Below, piece after piece: positions 27,835 to 38,411 of a stretch of DNA of 64,000 bases. Under the pieces are notes generated by a model that worked only from the letters and a program-made list of their open reading frames with translations, was not told the DNA's origin and did no database searches. This DNA is from JAFAXD01 sp963833605. GTDB taxonomy: Bacteria; Pseudomonadota; Alphaproteobacteria; Rhizobiales; Xanthobacteraceae. A program made the translations under genes and the position numbers. The stretch lies in NCBI GenBank assembly GCA_963833605.1, contig CAWHYZ010000021.1, forward strand, positions 84,555-148,554, read 5' to 3'. Position 1 is the first letter of the stretch. Each line of letters starts with the position of its first letter.

Positions 27835-28265
27835 GCTGTCGCACTCAGCGCCGTCTTTGCCTTTTCGGCGACACGCGCATTGAACCGCTCCCACATCACC
27901 ACGACGCGCTCGTGACGTCCCTCCCCGATTAAGTCGATCCCGTCATGAGCCCTGACATCAAACGCGATGCGTCGGCCTTCAACCGCGGCGCAGGTTGCAT
28001 CGACCGTGACGGTCATGCCGGGCGGCGTAGCGGCGGCGTGACTCACGGCGATGTGCACCCCAAGACTGCCCTCGCCTGCTTCGAGATGCGGTGCCAGCAA
28101 CTGGATGCAGGTCCACTCCATGAGACCAACCATGAACCCGGTCGCGAATACTTTCGGCATCTCGGCAAACAGGGGAGCCTCGGGATAAAGGAAGGGGACG
28201 GTTTTCTCGGCCGGCACCCGATAGGAGAAGCGATGTGTGAGGCCGGTTGTGAGCGTCGGTTTCAT
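27831..28265 (-). CDS. FlK-type (fluoroacetyl-CoA thioesterase-like) hotdog thioesterase inside the nuo operon
   Basis: 144 residues. From memory of Streptomyces cattleya FlK the alignment is ungapped and numbering coincides: catalytic Thr42, Glu50 and His76, plus Gly69 and Arg120, are all present, in segments KVFATGFMVGLMEW and VSHAAATPPGMTVTV. Of the FlK hydrophobic lid, Val23, Leu26 and Phe33 are kept, but the gating Phe36 is Met. It should be an active acyl-CoA thioesterase for a small acyl group; the lid change suggests the substrate is not fluoroacetyl-CoA. The ATG overlaps the nuoC stop (TGATG) and its stop overlaps nuoD (ATGA), so it is embedded and coupled in the complex I operon. 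Family is firm; physiological substrate unknown. Confidence 0.85.
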   Translation of the reverse strand: MKPTLTTGLTHRFSYRVPAEKTVPFLYPEAPLFAEMPKVFATGFMVGLMEWTCIQLLAPHLEAGEGSLGVHIAVSHAAATPPGMTVTVDATCAAVEGRRIAFDVRAHDGIDLIGEGRHERVVVMWERFNARVAEKAKTALSATA

Positions 28266-28870
28266 CAGCTTGACTTGGCCTTTTCGTCGCCCGGCAGGGT
28301 GTAATCCGTTCCTTCCCATGGAGAGAGAAAATCGAAATTACGGAACTCCTGGGCGAGCCGCACCGGGTCGTAGACGACCCGTTTCTGCTCGTCATCCCAG
28401 CGCACCTCGACAAAGCCGGTGAGTGGAAAATCCTTGCGCAGCGGATGCCCTTCGAAACCGTAGTCGGTGAGTAGCCGGCGGAGGTCGGGATGGCCGGTGA
28501 ACAACACACCGTAGAGGTCGTAGGTCTCGCGCTCGAACCAGCCGGCCCCGGGGAAGACGCCGATGATCGATGGCACCGGCATCACCTCGTCGGTCTCGAC
28601 CTTGACGCGAACGCGGACATTCTTGGTCGGTGACAGGAAATGATAGACGATATCAAAGCGGCGCTCACGCGACGGCCAGTCAACCGCCGTGACATCGATG
28701 ATCGCTACGAACTCGCAGCGCGGGTCGTCGCGCAAGAACGTCGCAACCGCGACAATGTCGGCGGCTTTGGCGGAAACCGTGAGCTCGCCCAGCAAGACAT
28801 GGTGGCCGGTAACCGCGCCAGGAAGCGCGGCCGCAATCATGGCCCCGAGTTCGTCGAGCTTTGTGTCCAT
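28265..28870 (-). CDS. nuoC: NADH-quinone oxidoreductase subunit C
   Basis: 201 residues, not fused to NuoD. The 30-kDa subunit signature ERETYDLYGVLFTGHPDLRR followed by GFEGHPLRKDFPLTG is intact. Peripheral-arm subunit near the quinone site. The stop overlaps the ATG of the FlK-like gene by one base. Confidence 0.95.
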   Translation of the reverse strand: MDTKLDELGAMIAAALPGAVTGHHVLLGELTVSAKAADIVAVATFLRDDPRCEFVAIIDVTAVDWPSRERRFDIVYHFLSPTKNVRVRVKVETDEVMPVPSIIGVFPGAGWFERETYDLYGVLFTGHPDLRRLLTDYGFEGHPLRKDFPLTGFVEVRWDDEQKRVVYDPVRLAQEFRNFDFLSPWEGTDYTLPGDEKAKSS

Positions 28871-28910
28871 CTCCGTACTCGTTGCTCAATGCTCGCTCGC
28901 GCAGCCTGGT

Positions 28911-29483
28911 CTACCGCTCGATGGTCCCGATGCGGCGGATCTTTTTCTGCAGCAGCATCACCCCGTAGAGCAGTGCCTCGGCCGTGGGCGGGCAACCCGG
29001 CACATAGATATCAATCGGCACGATGCGATCACAGCCGCGCACCACCGCATAGGAATAATGGTAATAGCCGCCGCCATTGGCGCAGGAGCCCATGGATATG
29101 ACGTAGCGCGGCTCCGGCATCTGGTCGTAGACCTTGCGCAGCGCAGGCGCCATCTTGTTGGTGAGCGTGCCGGCGACGATCATCACGTCGGACTGACGCG
29201 GCGAGGCGCGCGGCGCGAAGCCGAAACGTTCCGCGTCATAGCGCGGCATCGACATCTGCATCATCTCGACGGCGCAACAGGCAAGCCCGAACGTCATCCA
29301 CATCAGCGACCCGGTGCGCGCCCAGGTGATCAGATCGTCGGTGGCGGTGACCAGGAAGCCCTTGTCGGCCAGTTCAGCGTTCATCCCGGTGAAGAAAACG
29401 TCGTCCTCGCCCACCGGCTTCCCGGTGCGCGGATCGAGGATACCGGTTGCGGCCGGCGCAATGACGGTCTGGCTCAATCCCAT
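28911..29483 (-). CDS. nuoB: NADH-quinone oxidoreductase subunit B
   Basis: 190 residues. Holds the N2 cluster next to the quinone: the tandem cysteines of FGLACCAVEMM, plus GSCANGGG and VPGCPPTAEALLYG. Start taken at MGLSQTV (29483), which overlaps the nuoA end by 10 bases; an earlier in-frame start adds seven residues. Confidence 0.95.
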   Translation of the reverse strand: MGLSQTVIAPAATGILDPRTGKPVGEDDVFFTGMNAELADKGFLVTATDDLITWARTGSLMWMTFGLACCAVEMMQMSMPRYDAERFGFAPRASPRQSDVMIVAGTLTNKMAPALRKVYDQMPEPRYVISMGSCANGGGYYHYSYAVVRGCDRIVPIDIYVPGCPPTAEALLYGVMLLQKKIRRIGTIER

Positions 29484-29839
29484 TCCAGCGCTCCTTTGCG
29501 CCACTCATAGATAAAGCCGATTGTCAGCACCGCCAGGAAAATCATCACGGCCCAGAAGCCGAATGGTCCCACCTCACCAAAGGCCACCGCCCAAGGAAAC
29601 AGGAATGACACTTCCAGGTCGAAGATGATGAACAGGATCGCGACCAGATAGAATCGCACGTCGAACTTCATGCGCGCGTCGTCAAACGCGTTGAAGCCGC
29701 ATTCATAGGCGGAGAGCTTCTCCGGGCTCGGTTGCTGGTAGGCGACGATGAAGGGCGCGATGAGCAACGCGAGCCCGATCGCAGCGGCAACCGCGATGAA
29801 GATCACCAGCGGAAGATAATCCTGCAAAAGCCCGGTCAT
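29474..29839 (-). CDS. nuoA: NADH-quinone oxidoreductase subunit A
   Basis: 121 residues, three helices, with the conserved YECGFNAFDDARMKFDVRFYLVA-type loop split here as YECGF...FDDAR. First gene of the complex I operon. The ATG at 29839 is preferred over the TTG six bases upstream because AGGA lies seven bases before it. Confidence 0.94.
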   Translation of the reverse strand: MTGLLQDYLPLVIFIAVAAAIGLALLIAPFIVAYQQPSPEKLSAYECGFNAFDDARMKFDVRFYLVAILFIIFDLEVSFLFPWAVAFGEVGPFGFWAVMIFLAVLTIGFIYEWRKGALEWD

Positions 29840-29845
29840 CTGCAA

Positions 29846-30116
29846 TTCCTGCGTGTCTACCCGCTCCTCGCGGACGACAACAGGCGGCGACCGATGACAG
29901 ATAAGGAATCCGTCCTCTGTCGACCGTCTTTTGTCCTCTGGCCGGGCGAGGTCGGGGCAGGCTTAGCGCAGCGCAACATAGGTGGCAAGGTCGAACGCGC
30001 GGCGCTCTGGGCGGCCCCTCGACCCCCGGGGGATCCGGGTCACTTTTGCGCGAGCAGGCGCTCTACGTTGATTGGCGCGCACGTGGCGGGGATACTCGAT
30101 TCAAACGGAGGATCAG
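29846..30116. other. Divergent intergenic region between nuoA and the cyclase gene, with a repeat copy
   Basis: 271 bases without a gene. It must hold the nuo promoter (minus strand) and the cyclase promoter (plus strand); I see no consensus sigma-70 pair that I trust. The stretch 29925-29943 (CGTCTTTTGTCCTCTGGCC) and 29959-29986 (GGCTTAGC...ATAGGTGGC) is shared with the region upstream of lon. CCCCCGGGGG near 30017-30031 is a short GC palindrome. Confidence 0.5.
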
Positions 30117-31846
30117 ATGTCGGCCGTCGTCAGCGCTCGCAAACCGGTGGAGTTCAGTATCCGCTGGCGCGCCGAGGCCGTCGGGCGCGTGGCGCGCGCC
30201 CGCCTCCGTCTTGCCAGCGCCCTCGTCCTGCTCACGTTCGTGATCTGTCATCTGGTGAGTCACATCTTTCTGCTGGTTTCGATCCCGCTTGCGAGCGGGG
30301 TGCTCGGTACCCTGATGACATTTTGGTGGACGCAGACCGGCGGGCTTTTGCTGGCCACCGCGCTACTGGTTCACTACCTCAACGCGCTCTGGTCGATCTT
30401 TGTGCGGCGCTATCTGCGGCTGTCGCGCTGGGAATGGGCCCAACTTGCGCTCGGGCTCGCCATCATCCCGCTGATGGTCCGGCACGTGGTCGGGACCAGG
30501 ATCGCCTCGGAATTTCTTGGCGCGAGCGACTCCTGATGATTTCAGTGCTGGTGCGCCAATGGGTGCTGACGCCAGGATACCCTCTCCTGCATATTGCCGC
30601 AGTGGTGACGGTGTGGGTGCATGCATCAATCGGGATTCACTTCTGGCTACACACAAAAAAATGGTATCCGGCTTGGCGCGGCATACTTTTCCTGATCAGC
30701 CTGCTCATCCCCACACTGGCGATCGCCGGCTACATCGCAGCCGGCAATCATATTCTGCGTGAAAGCGAAAAGCCGGGCTTCGTCGAAACCACACTCAAAG
30801 ACGCCAACATCACGCCGGCGCAAACCGCGCGGGCCCACCTGATCGAACGGCGGATCATGGCAGCCTATTTCGGCCTGTTGCTGCTGCCGTTCGCCGGCCG
30901 CGGCGTGCGTAGCCTGATTTATCGGCTCCGCCAGCCACCCTTGCTTACTCACTCGAGCGGCCAACGCATGCGCATCCAACCCGGTGCGACGGTGCTCGAG
31001 ACGCTGCGCGCCAACCGCATTCCGCATGCATCGGTGTGCGGTGGCCGCGCCCGCTGCACCACCTGCCGAATTCGCGTTACGCAAGGCATCGAGGCGCTTC
31101 CGCCGGCGGCTGGGCTCGAGGCCAAGGCGCTAGCGCGCATCGACGCGCCACAAGGCATGCGTCTCGCGTGCCAGATCAGGCCGACCAGCAACATCTCGAT
31201 TATGCCGCTGCTCGCGGCCGATGTCGGCGCTGCCGACGGGTTAGTGCGAGGGGGCCTCGAGGGCAGCGAGCGCCTGATCACGGTCGTTTTTGTCGATCTG
31301 CGCGCGTCAACCACGCTCGGCGAGGCCAGGATGCCGTACGACGTGCTGTTCATCCTGAACCGTTTCTTTGGTGAGATGACGAGGGCGCTGGCCGATACCA
31401 ACGGGCACTATTCGCAATTCACCGGTGATGGCCTGATGGCGTTGTATGGGCTGGACGCTGCCGATCCCGCCGTCGGTCCGATCGAGGCCTTGCGCGGTGC
31501 CCGTGAGATGCTCGCTCGCCTCGATCAGCTCAATTCGCAGATGCAGGCGGAGCTGCGTCAACCGCTGCGCATGGGCATTGGCATCCATTTCGGAGAAGCC
31601 ATTGTCGGCTCGATGGGACCGCCGCGCTCGCAGATCGTCACCGCCATTGGCGACACGGTGAACACCGCCGCCCGACTCGAAGGCCTGACCAAGGACTATG
31701 ATTGCATGTTGATTCTATCGCGCCGCGCCGCGGAGGCGGCCGGGCTCGACCTCAATAGCTACAAGCTTAGCCAGGCGCCCGTGAAGGGGCGGACCGAGAT
31801 GGTTGAATTCTATGCCCTCGAATCGGTACCGGACATTGCCGGCTAA
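30117..31846 (+). CDS. Membrane redox-sensor-like class III adenylate cyclase (CyaC-like), probably one gene with a frameshift at about 30531
   Basis: Part one (30117-30536) is 139 residues with three helices and several membrane histidines (FVICHLVSHIF, LVHYLN, MVRHVVGTR). Part two (30536-31846, 436 residues) has three more helices with His (VWVHASIGIHFWLHTKKW), a 2Fe-2S ferredoxin domain (Cys168, Cys174, Cys177, Cys212) and a cyclase domain with metal Asp254 and Asp298 (FTGDGLMALYG) and IGDTVNTAARLE. This matches the six-helix haem-anchored CyaC class of rhizobia, normally a single chain. One missing base near 30530-30533 would join the parts without a stop. A true split with TGATG overlap is the alternative. 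It would make cAMP in response to quinone or redox state; note the location next to complex I. Confidence 0.8.
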
Positions 31847-32002
31847 CCCGCGGTCAGCGTGAGAGGGTCCGGGGCGCTCCAGAGTGCTTTCCAGTGGACT
31901 GAATCTGAATCGGAAGAGCGTTCCGGCTTCTTGATTTGACGTAGTTTCTACCGAAATTGCTCGCAGCCCAGTCGAAATAAGTGGTTGAATCTTTGGACGT
32001 AA
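31847..32002. other. Spacer between the cyclase gene and tRNA-Asp
   Basis: No gene seen. The plus-strand cyclase gene converges on the minus-strand tRNA. No clear hairpin plus T-run for either. Confidence 0.4.
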
Positions 32003-32079
32003 TGGCGGGAGCGACGGGACTCGAACCCGCGACCTTCGGCGTGACAGGCCGACGCTCTAACCAACTGAGCTACGCCCCC
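32003..32079 (-). tRNA. tRNA-Asp (GTC)
   Basis: 77 bases on the minus strand, starting GGGGGCGTAGCTCAG. Acceptor stem GGGGGCG pairs with CGCTCCC (one G-T), the anticodon loop reads CTGTCAC with GTC, the T-arm has GGGTTCGAGTCC, and CCA is encoded. Confidence 0.95.
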
Positions 32080-32285
32080 GGGGCACCGCCAAAAAGGCCG
32101 CCGTGGGTGCGGTGAGATAGGGCTTGCAGCCCCTACAAGTCAAGGTGGGATGCGGATTTCCGCATTTCAGCTGTTGGAAAACCCCTAAAATTCGGGCTTT
32201 TTTGAAATTCCGCGTGGCCAAAAGCTGCGAGAATCGGCTATGCGTGCGGTGTTGTGCACTTTCCGAATTATCGAAAGGAACACCC

Positions 32286-32582
32286 ATGGTGGCCAAGACC
32301 ACTGCAACGACCGTCACCCTCAAGCACCTCGCGGCCGCGCTCGCCGCCGATCATGAGATGCCGAAGAAACAGGCTGAGGGCATTCTCAACGATCTCGTTG
32401 GGATGATGGTGAAACATCTCAAGAAAGGCGAGCGCATCCGCCTCGGCGGCTTCGGCATCCTGCAAGTCCGCAAGCGCGCCGCTCGCATGGGCCGCAATCC
32501 CGCGACTGGGGAGCCCATCAAGATCAAGGCCAGCAAGAAAGTCGCGTTCCGGGCGGCGAAGGAACTCAAGGAAGCCGTCTGA
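32286..32582 (+). CDS. HU-family DNA-binding protein
   Basis: 98 residues, a little longer than canonical HU at the N-terminus. The DNA-binding arm GFGILQVRKRAARMGRNPATG and the conserved KKVAFRAAKELKEAV end are present. Small basic nucleoid protein that bends DNA. The ATG at 32286 follows GAAAGGAACACCC (AGGA about 7 bases away). No partner gene is adjacent; HU versus IHF-like role is not certain. Confidence 0.88.
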   Translation: MVAKTTATTVTLKHLAAALAADHEMPKKQAEGILNDLVGMMVKHLKKGERIRLGGFGILQVRKRAARMGRNPATGEPIKIKASKKVAFRAAKELKEAV

Positions 32583-32617
32583 GCAGGCACGGTCTCTCTT
32601 CGCAGTTGACGTCTCGA

Positions 32618-32652
32618 CCGGCACGATCCGTCGCTTATGCTGATCGTGCCGG
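32618..32652. other. 11-bp perfect inverted repeat downstream of the HU gene
   Basis: CCGGCACGATC (32618-32628) and GATCGTGCCGG (32642-32652) with a 13-base loop. It lies about 36 bases after the HU stop and may end or protect that mRNA; no T-run follows. Confidence 0.55.
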
Positions 32653-32769
32653 CGAGCTGGCGTGGCTGCGTTCCTGAGCGTCAGGCAGATCGGCCCCTGC
32701 GTTCGCTTGCGTTCGCAACTTCGGGGCGGACTCACCAGCAGGCCGATGCCTGCAGTGGGTCGCGTGAGG

Positions 32770-32845
32770 TGGTGGGCGGTGACGGACTCGAACCGCCGAC
32801 ATCCTGCGTGTAAAGCAGGCGCTCTACCAGCTGAGCTAACCGCCC
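32770..32845 (-). tRNA. tRNA-Val (TAC)
   Basis: 76 bases on the minus strand beginning GGGCGGTTAGCTCAG. Acceptor GGGCGGT pairs with ACCGCCC, anticodon loop CTTTACA carries TAC, T-arm GCGGTTCGAGTCCGT, encoded CCA. Confidence 0.95.
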
Positions 32846-33064
32846 TCACGCAAGGCTTATTACTCCGGGCGAGTAAGTTCGCAAGCGTCTCGAGGCCGCA
32901 ATTGATCCAGCTTTCCCGCGGTCATGGCCGGACTTGTCCAGGCTTGTTCCTCCATCATGTGTTTTTTGTTGATCTCCTGATGCGTTCGCATGGATGCCTG
33001 CGACCAGCGCGAGCGTGACGAAGCCGGGTTTCATTCCGTCGAGTTGAAATCGGATCCGAGAGTC

Positions 33065-33096
33065 GAAAAACAAAGCGGCGCCCGCAAGGGCGCCGC
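33065..33096 (-). terminator. Intrinsic terminator of lon
   Basis: On the minus strand a 9-bp stem GCGGCGCCC / GGGCGCCGC (plus coordinates 33075-33083 and 33088-33096) with a 4-base loop is followed by TTTGTTTTT (33065-33074). It lies 26 bases after the lon stop. Confidence 0.85.
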
Positions 33097-33121
33097 CGAA
33101 TTTGGTTCGATGAGGACGTTC

Positions 33122-35564
33122 TCAGTGCGCCGTCAGGCCGGGCGACTCTTCTTCTACCGCGGGGGTTTCAACGGTCGCGGGCCCCGACTTGACCGTGCTT
33201 TCATCCCATTCGATCGGCTCCGGTACGCGCATCAGGGAGCGTGCGAGCACCTCGTCCATACGCGACACCGGCGTGATATCGAGCGAATTCTTCACAGCGT
33301 CGGAGATGTCCACAAGGTCCTTCACGTTCTCCTCGGGGATCAGCACCGTCTTGATGCCACCGCGCAGCGCCGCCAACAGCTTCTCCTTGAGGCCGCCGAT
33401 CGGAAGCACGCGTCCACGCAACGTGATTTCGCCGGTCATCGCCACGTCGCGGCGCGCCGGGATGCCGGTCATCACCGAAACAATCGCGGTGACCATGGCT
33501 ACGCCCGCGGACGGCCCATCCTTCGGGGTCGCCCCCTCTGGCACGTGCACGTGAATATCGCGCTTGTCGAACAGTGGCGGTTCGATCCCGAAATCGACCG
33601 CGCGCGAGCGGACATAGGACGCGGCCGCCGAGATCGATTCCTTCATCACGTCGCGCAGATTGCCCGTCACCGTCATGCGGCCCTTGCCCGGCATCATGGC
33701 GGCCTCGATCGTGAGCAGTTCGCCGCCGACCTCGGTCCAGGCAAGACCGGTGACGACCCCGATCTGATCCTCGGCCTCGATCTCGCCGTAGCGGTGCTTG
33801 GGCACGCCAAGGAAATCCGCCAGGTTGGCATCCGTGACGTTAACGGTCTTATCCTTGGACAGGATCAGCTGCTTCACCGCCTTGCGGGCAAGCGAGGACA
33901 GCTCGCGCTCGAGATTCCGCACGCCCGCCTCGCGCGTGTAGCGCCGGATGATCGTCAGCAGGGCCTCGTCGTCGATCGCCCATTCCTTGGGTTCGAGGCC
34001 ATGCTTGGTGATCGCGTGCGGAATGAGATGCTTGCGCGCGATCTCAACCTTCTCGTCTTCAGTATAACCGGCGATGCGGATGATCTCCATGCGGTCCATC
34101 AAGGGCGGCGGGATGTTGAGCGTGTTCGCCGTCGTGATGAACATCACGTTGGAGAGATCGTAGTCGACCTCCAGGTAGTGGTCGTTGAACGCGTGATTCT
34201 GCTCCGGATCGAGCACTTCGAGCAGGGCCGAGGACGGATCGCCGCGGAAATCGGCGCCCATCTTGTCGACCTCATCGAGCAGGAATAACGGATTCGAGCT
34301 CTTGGCCTTGCGCATCGACTGGATGACCTTGCCGGGCATCGACCCGATATAGGTACGCCGGTGGCCACGGATTTCCGCTTCGTCGCGCACGCCGCCGAGC
34401 GATACGCGCACGAACTCGCGTCCGGTCGCGCGCGCGATCGACTTGCCGAGCGAGGTCTTGCCGACGCCGGGCGGGCCGACGAGGCACAGGATCGGACCAG
34501 TCAGCTTGTTGGCGCGGCTCTGCACCGCCAGGTATTCGACAATGCGCTCCTTGACCTTCTCAAGGCCATAGTGGTCGGCGTCGAGGATTTCCTGGGCGTG
34601 GAGCAGATCCTTCTTGATCTTGGTCTTCTTGTTCCAGGGAATCGAAAGCAGCCAGTCGAGATAGTTGCGCACAACGGTGGCTTCCGCCGACATCGGCGAC
34701 ATCTGCCGCAGCTTCTTGAGCTCGTGCGTGGCCTTCTCGCGCGCCTCTTTGGAGAGCTTCGTCTTCTTGATCTTGTCTTCTAGCTCGGCCAACTCGTCAC
34801 GACCCTCGTCGTCGCCGAGTTCCTTCTGGATCGCCTTCATCTGTTCGTTGAGATAGTACTCGCGCTGCGTCTTCTCCATCTGCCGCTTCACGCGCGTGCG
34901 AATACGCTTCTCGACCTGGAGAACCGAGATCTCGCTCTCCATCAGGGAGAGCACTTTTTCCAACCGCTCGGTGACGGTCGCCGTCTCCAGCACCACCTGC
35001 TTGTCGGGAATTTTCACGGCCAGGTGCGAAGCGACGGTATCGGCAAGCTTGGCGTAATCATCGATCTGCTGGACGACGCCAATGACTTCAGGCGACACCT
35101 TTTTGTTGAGCTTGACGTAGCCCTCGAACTCGTTAACGACGGAGCGCGCCAGCGCCTCGGCTTCAACCCGTTCGCCGAGCGTGTCGGACAGAACCACGGC
35201 GTCGGCTTCGTAGAAATCAGTGCGCTCACCATAGCGCAGCACCTTGGCACGCTCGGCCCCTTCGACCAGCACCTTGACGGTGTTGTCGGGCAGCTTCAGG
35301 AGCTGCAGCACGCTCGCCAACGTGCCGACCTCGTAGATCGAGTTCGGTCGCGGGATCGTCGTCGGACGCGTTCTTCTGGGTGGCGAGCAAAATGTAATTG
35401 TCGGTGCGCATCACCTCTTCGAGAGCGCGGATCGACTTCTCGCGGCCCACAAACAGGGGCACGATCATGTGGGGAAACACCACAATGTCGCGCAGCGGCA
35501 GGACCGGGTAGGTCCGTGCTTCGCCCGGCTGCGGCAGTGCCCGCGTCTTCGGGGTCGTTGTCAT
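33122..35564 (-). CDS. lon: ATP-dependent protease Lon (frameshift at about 35344)
   Basis: About 813 residues once corrected. The N-terminal piece starts MTTTPKTRALPQPGEAR and has YPVLPLRDIVVFPHM; after DDDPAT one extra base breaks the frame, and dropping it gives DSIYEVGTLASVLQLLKLPD. Walker A GPPGVGKTSLGKS, Walker B and the Ser-Lys dyad (DGPSAGVAM; GGLKEKLLAA) are intact. Cytoplasmic AAA+ quality-control protease. It follows clpX on the same strand and has its own terminator. Confidence 0.93.
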
Positions 35565-35681
35565 AATTGCAAATCCCCTTTTTGTTGTGCCCCCTGCCCG
35601 TGACAATCCGATTTCATCGTCATGGGGTAAAGCCAGCTAAGAACTCACGGCGACAACAAAAGCGATCGCGACGAATTTCTT

Positions 35682-35736
35682 CGTCTTCTGTCCTCCGGCC
35701 CAGCGCACGAGTCGCGCTCAGCTTAGCATAGGTGGC
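35682..35736. repeat. Copy of an intergenic repeat shared with the nuoA upstream region
   Basis: CGTCTTCTGTCCTCCGGCC (35682-35700) and AGCTTAGCATAGGTGGC (35720-35736) correspond to 29925-29943 and 29958-29986 in the same order and orientation, with small differences in the spacer. Both copies lie just upstream of minus-strand genes (lon, nuoA). Confidence 0.55.
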
Positions 35737-35857
35737 GTCGCCTCCTTGGCGAGTCAAGTCAGCGAGAGAATTCAACCGGGTAGCCCGAACGGGCAGGTCA
35801 AGTCCGGTACGATGGTGGGCATTTTGCCGCATCGCACCTCGGCGGGACCGGACCCGC

Positions 35858-37123
<1,266 letters not shown>

Positions 37124-37622
37124 TCTAACCTGCCTCGACCGTTATATCCCTGAGCGCGCGCCCGATGGGTTCGGTGACGCGCCCACCCCTGAAATCATAC
37201 GAGCACTGCTCTCATCGGGTGTCGAAAGGCACCTCGCACGCCAAACCCCGGTTCGGCTCGCACCCCCATTTAAGGCCGCCAATTCTAAACCAAGCACGCT
37301 AGCCACCCGACAATCAAGAATTCCATTAACGATAACAACGCAACTACCTGGGTCATGCCGCGAGTTCCCGACCGTGCCCTGCAATTTCCACCAATGTTTG
37401 TGGCGGAATCATAGTGCAAAGGTGCCATCATCCGCGATAATTATGCCCCCGACCGGAAAAACGCTGCAAGACCCGTGCCGCCTCACGTGGTCCCCAGCCC
37501 CTCGCGGCCCTTCATCCAGCGTACTTGGCCCAGACCCCTCCCTTTTGCAGAAGGGAGCCCACCCCTTGGGTGCGACCTGGGAAGTCGGCCGCAAAGTCGA
37601 GTGATGGGGTGCCTCCCACGCG
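37124..37622. other. clpP-clpX intergenic region
   Basis: 499 bases with no convincing gene on either strand. It should contain the clpX promoter; TATAAC lies about 20 bases before the clpX start on the minus strand but I cannot pair it with a -35 box. A short hairpin CCCTTTTGCAGAAGGG-like sequence is near 37540-37556. Confidence 0.5.
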
Positions 37623-38273
37623 CTAGGAAGATTTCGCGGCGGCCATCAGATCGCCCATGTCCTCCGGGCGCTTTTCCATGACCTTGTCGATGATGCCGAA
37701 TTCCTTGGCACCCTCGGCGGTCAAAAACATGTCGCGTTCGAGCGCATCCTCGATCTTCTTGAGCGTCTGGCCGGTATGCTTCACATAGATTTCGTTAAGC
37801 CGCTTCTTCAGGTTCAGGATCTCCTGGGCGTGCAGCATGATGTCGGTCGCCTGGCCTTGGAACCCGCCCGAGGGCTGGTGCAGCATGATGCGTGCGTTCG
37901 GCAGTGCAAAACGCATGTCCTTGTGGCCGGCGGTGAGAAGGAGCGACCCCATTGACGCGGCCTGGCCGATGCACAGGGTGGAAATGGCCGGCCGCACGAA
38001 CTGCATGGTGTCATAGATCGCCAGCCCCGACGTCACCACGCCGCCGGGCGAATTGATGTACATCGCGATCTCTTTTTTCGGGTTCTCGGCCTCGAGAAAC
38101 AGAAGCTGGGCAACCACGAGCGAGGACATGCCGTCCTCCACGCCGCCGGTAATGAAGATGATGCGTTCTTTGAGCAGGCGCGAGTAAATGTCGTAGGCAC
38201 GCTCACCCCGGTTGGTCTGCTCGACCACCATGGGAACGAGATAGTTCATGTAGGTTTCGCCAGGATCGCGCAT
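37623..38273 (-). CDS. clpP: ATP-dependent Clp protease proteolytic subunit
   Basis: 216 residues. Catalytic Ser in GQAASMGSLL, His in MLHQPSGGFQGQ and the later Asp are present; the N-terminal axial loop region LVPMVVEQTNRGERAYDIYSRLL is complete. Forms the ClpXP protease barrel. Confidence 0.96.
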   Translation of the reverse strand: MRDPGETYMNYLVPMVVEQTNRGERAYDIYSRLLKERIIFITGGVEDGMSSLVVAQLLFLEAENPKKEIAMYINSPGGVVTSGLAIYDTMQFVRPAISTLCIGQAASMGSLLLTAGHKDMRFALPNARIMLHQPSGGFQGQATDIMLHAQEILNLKKRLNEIYVKHTGQTLKKIEDALERDMFLTAEGAKEFGIIDKVMEKRPEDMGDLMAAAKSS

Positions 38274-38311
38274 CGGTTTGGCCTTATGGTTTTCGTGGTC
38301 GCCCTAATCCT

Positions 38312-38345
38312 TCGTCATGCGCGGGCTTGACCCGCCCATCCCGAT
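38312..38345. repeat. REP-like palindromic unit between clpP and tig
   Basis: CGTCATGCGCGGGCTTGAC followed by CCGCCCATCCC resembles the dispersed rhizobial intergenic palindrome built on GTCATGCCCGGGCTTGACCC. The core GCGGG-CTTGA-CCCGC can form a short hairpin. Identification is from memory of the consensus. Confidence 0.45.
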
Positions 38346-38411
38346 AGGGATCGCGCCGTCCTCCCGATCGAGATGACCGAAGCAAGCCCGACCATCACCG
38401 GGAGAATTGGT

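Noticed and set aside
35720..35762. RpoH heat-shock promoter of lon
   Set aside because: CTTGAC and CCTATGCT occur on the minus strand but the spacer is about 22 bases, too long for a convincing sigma-32 site.
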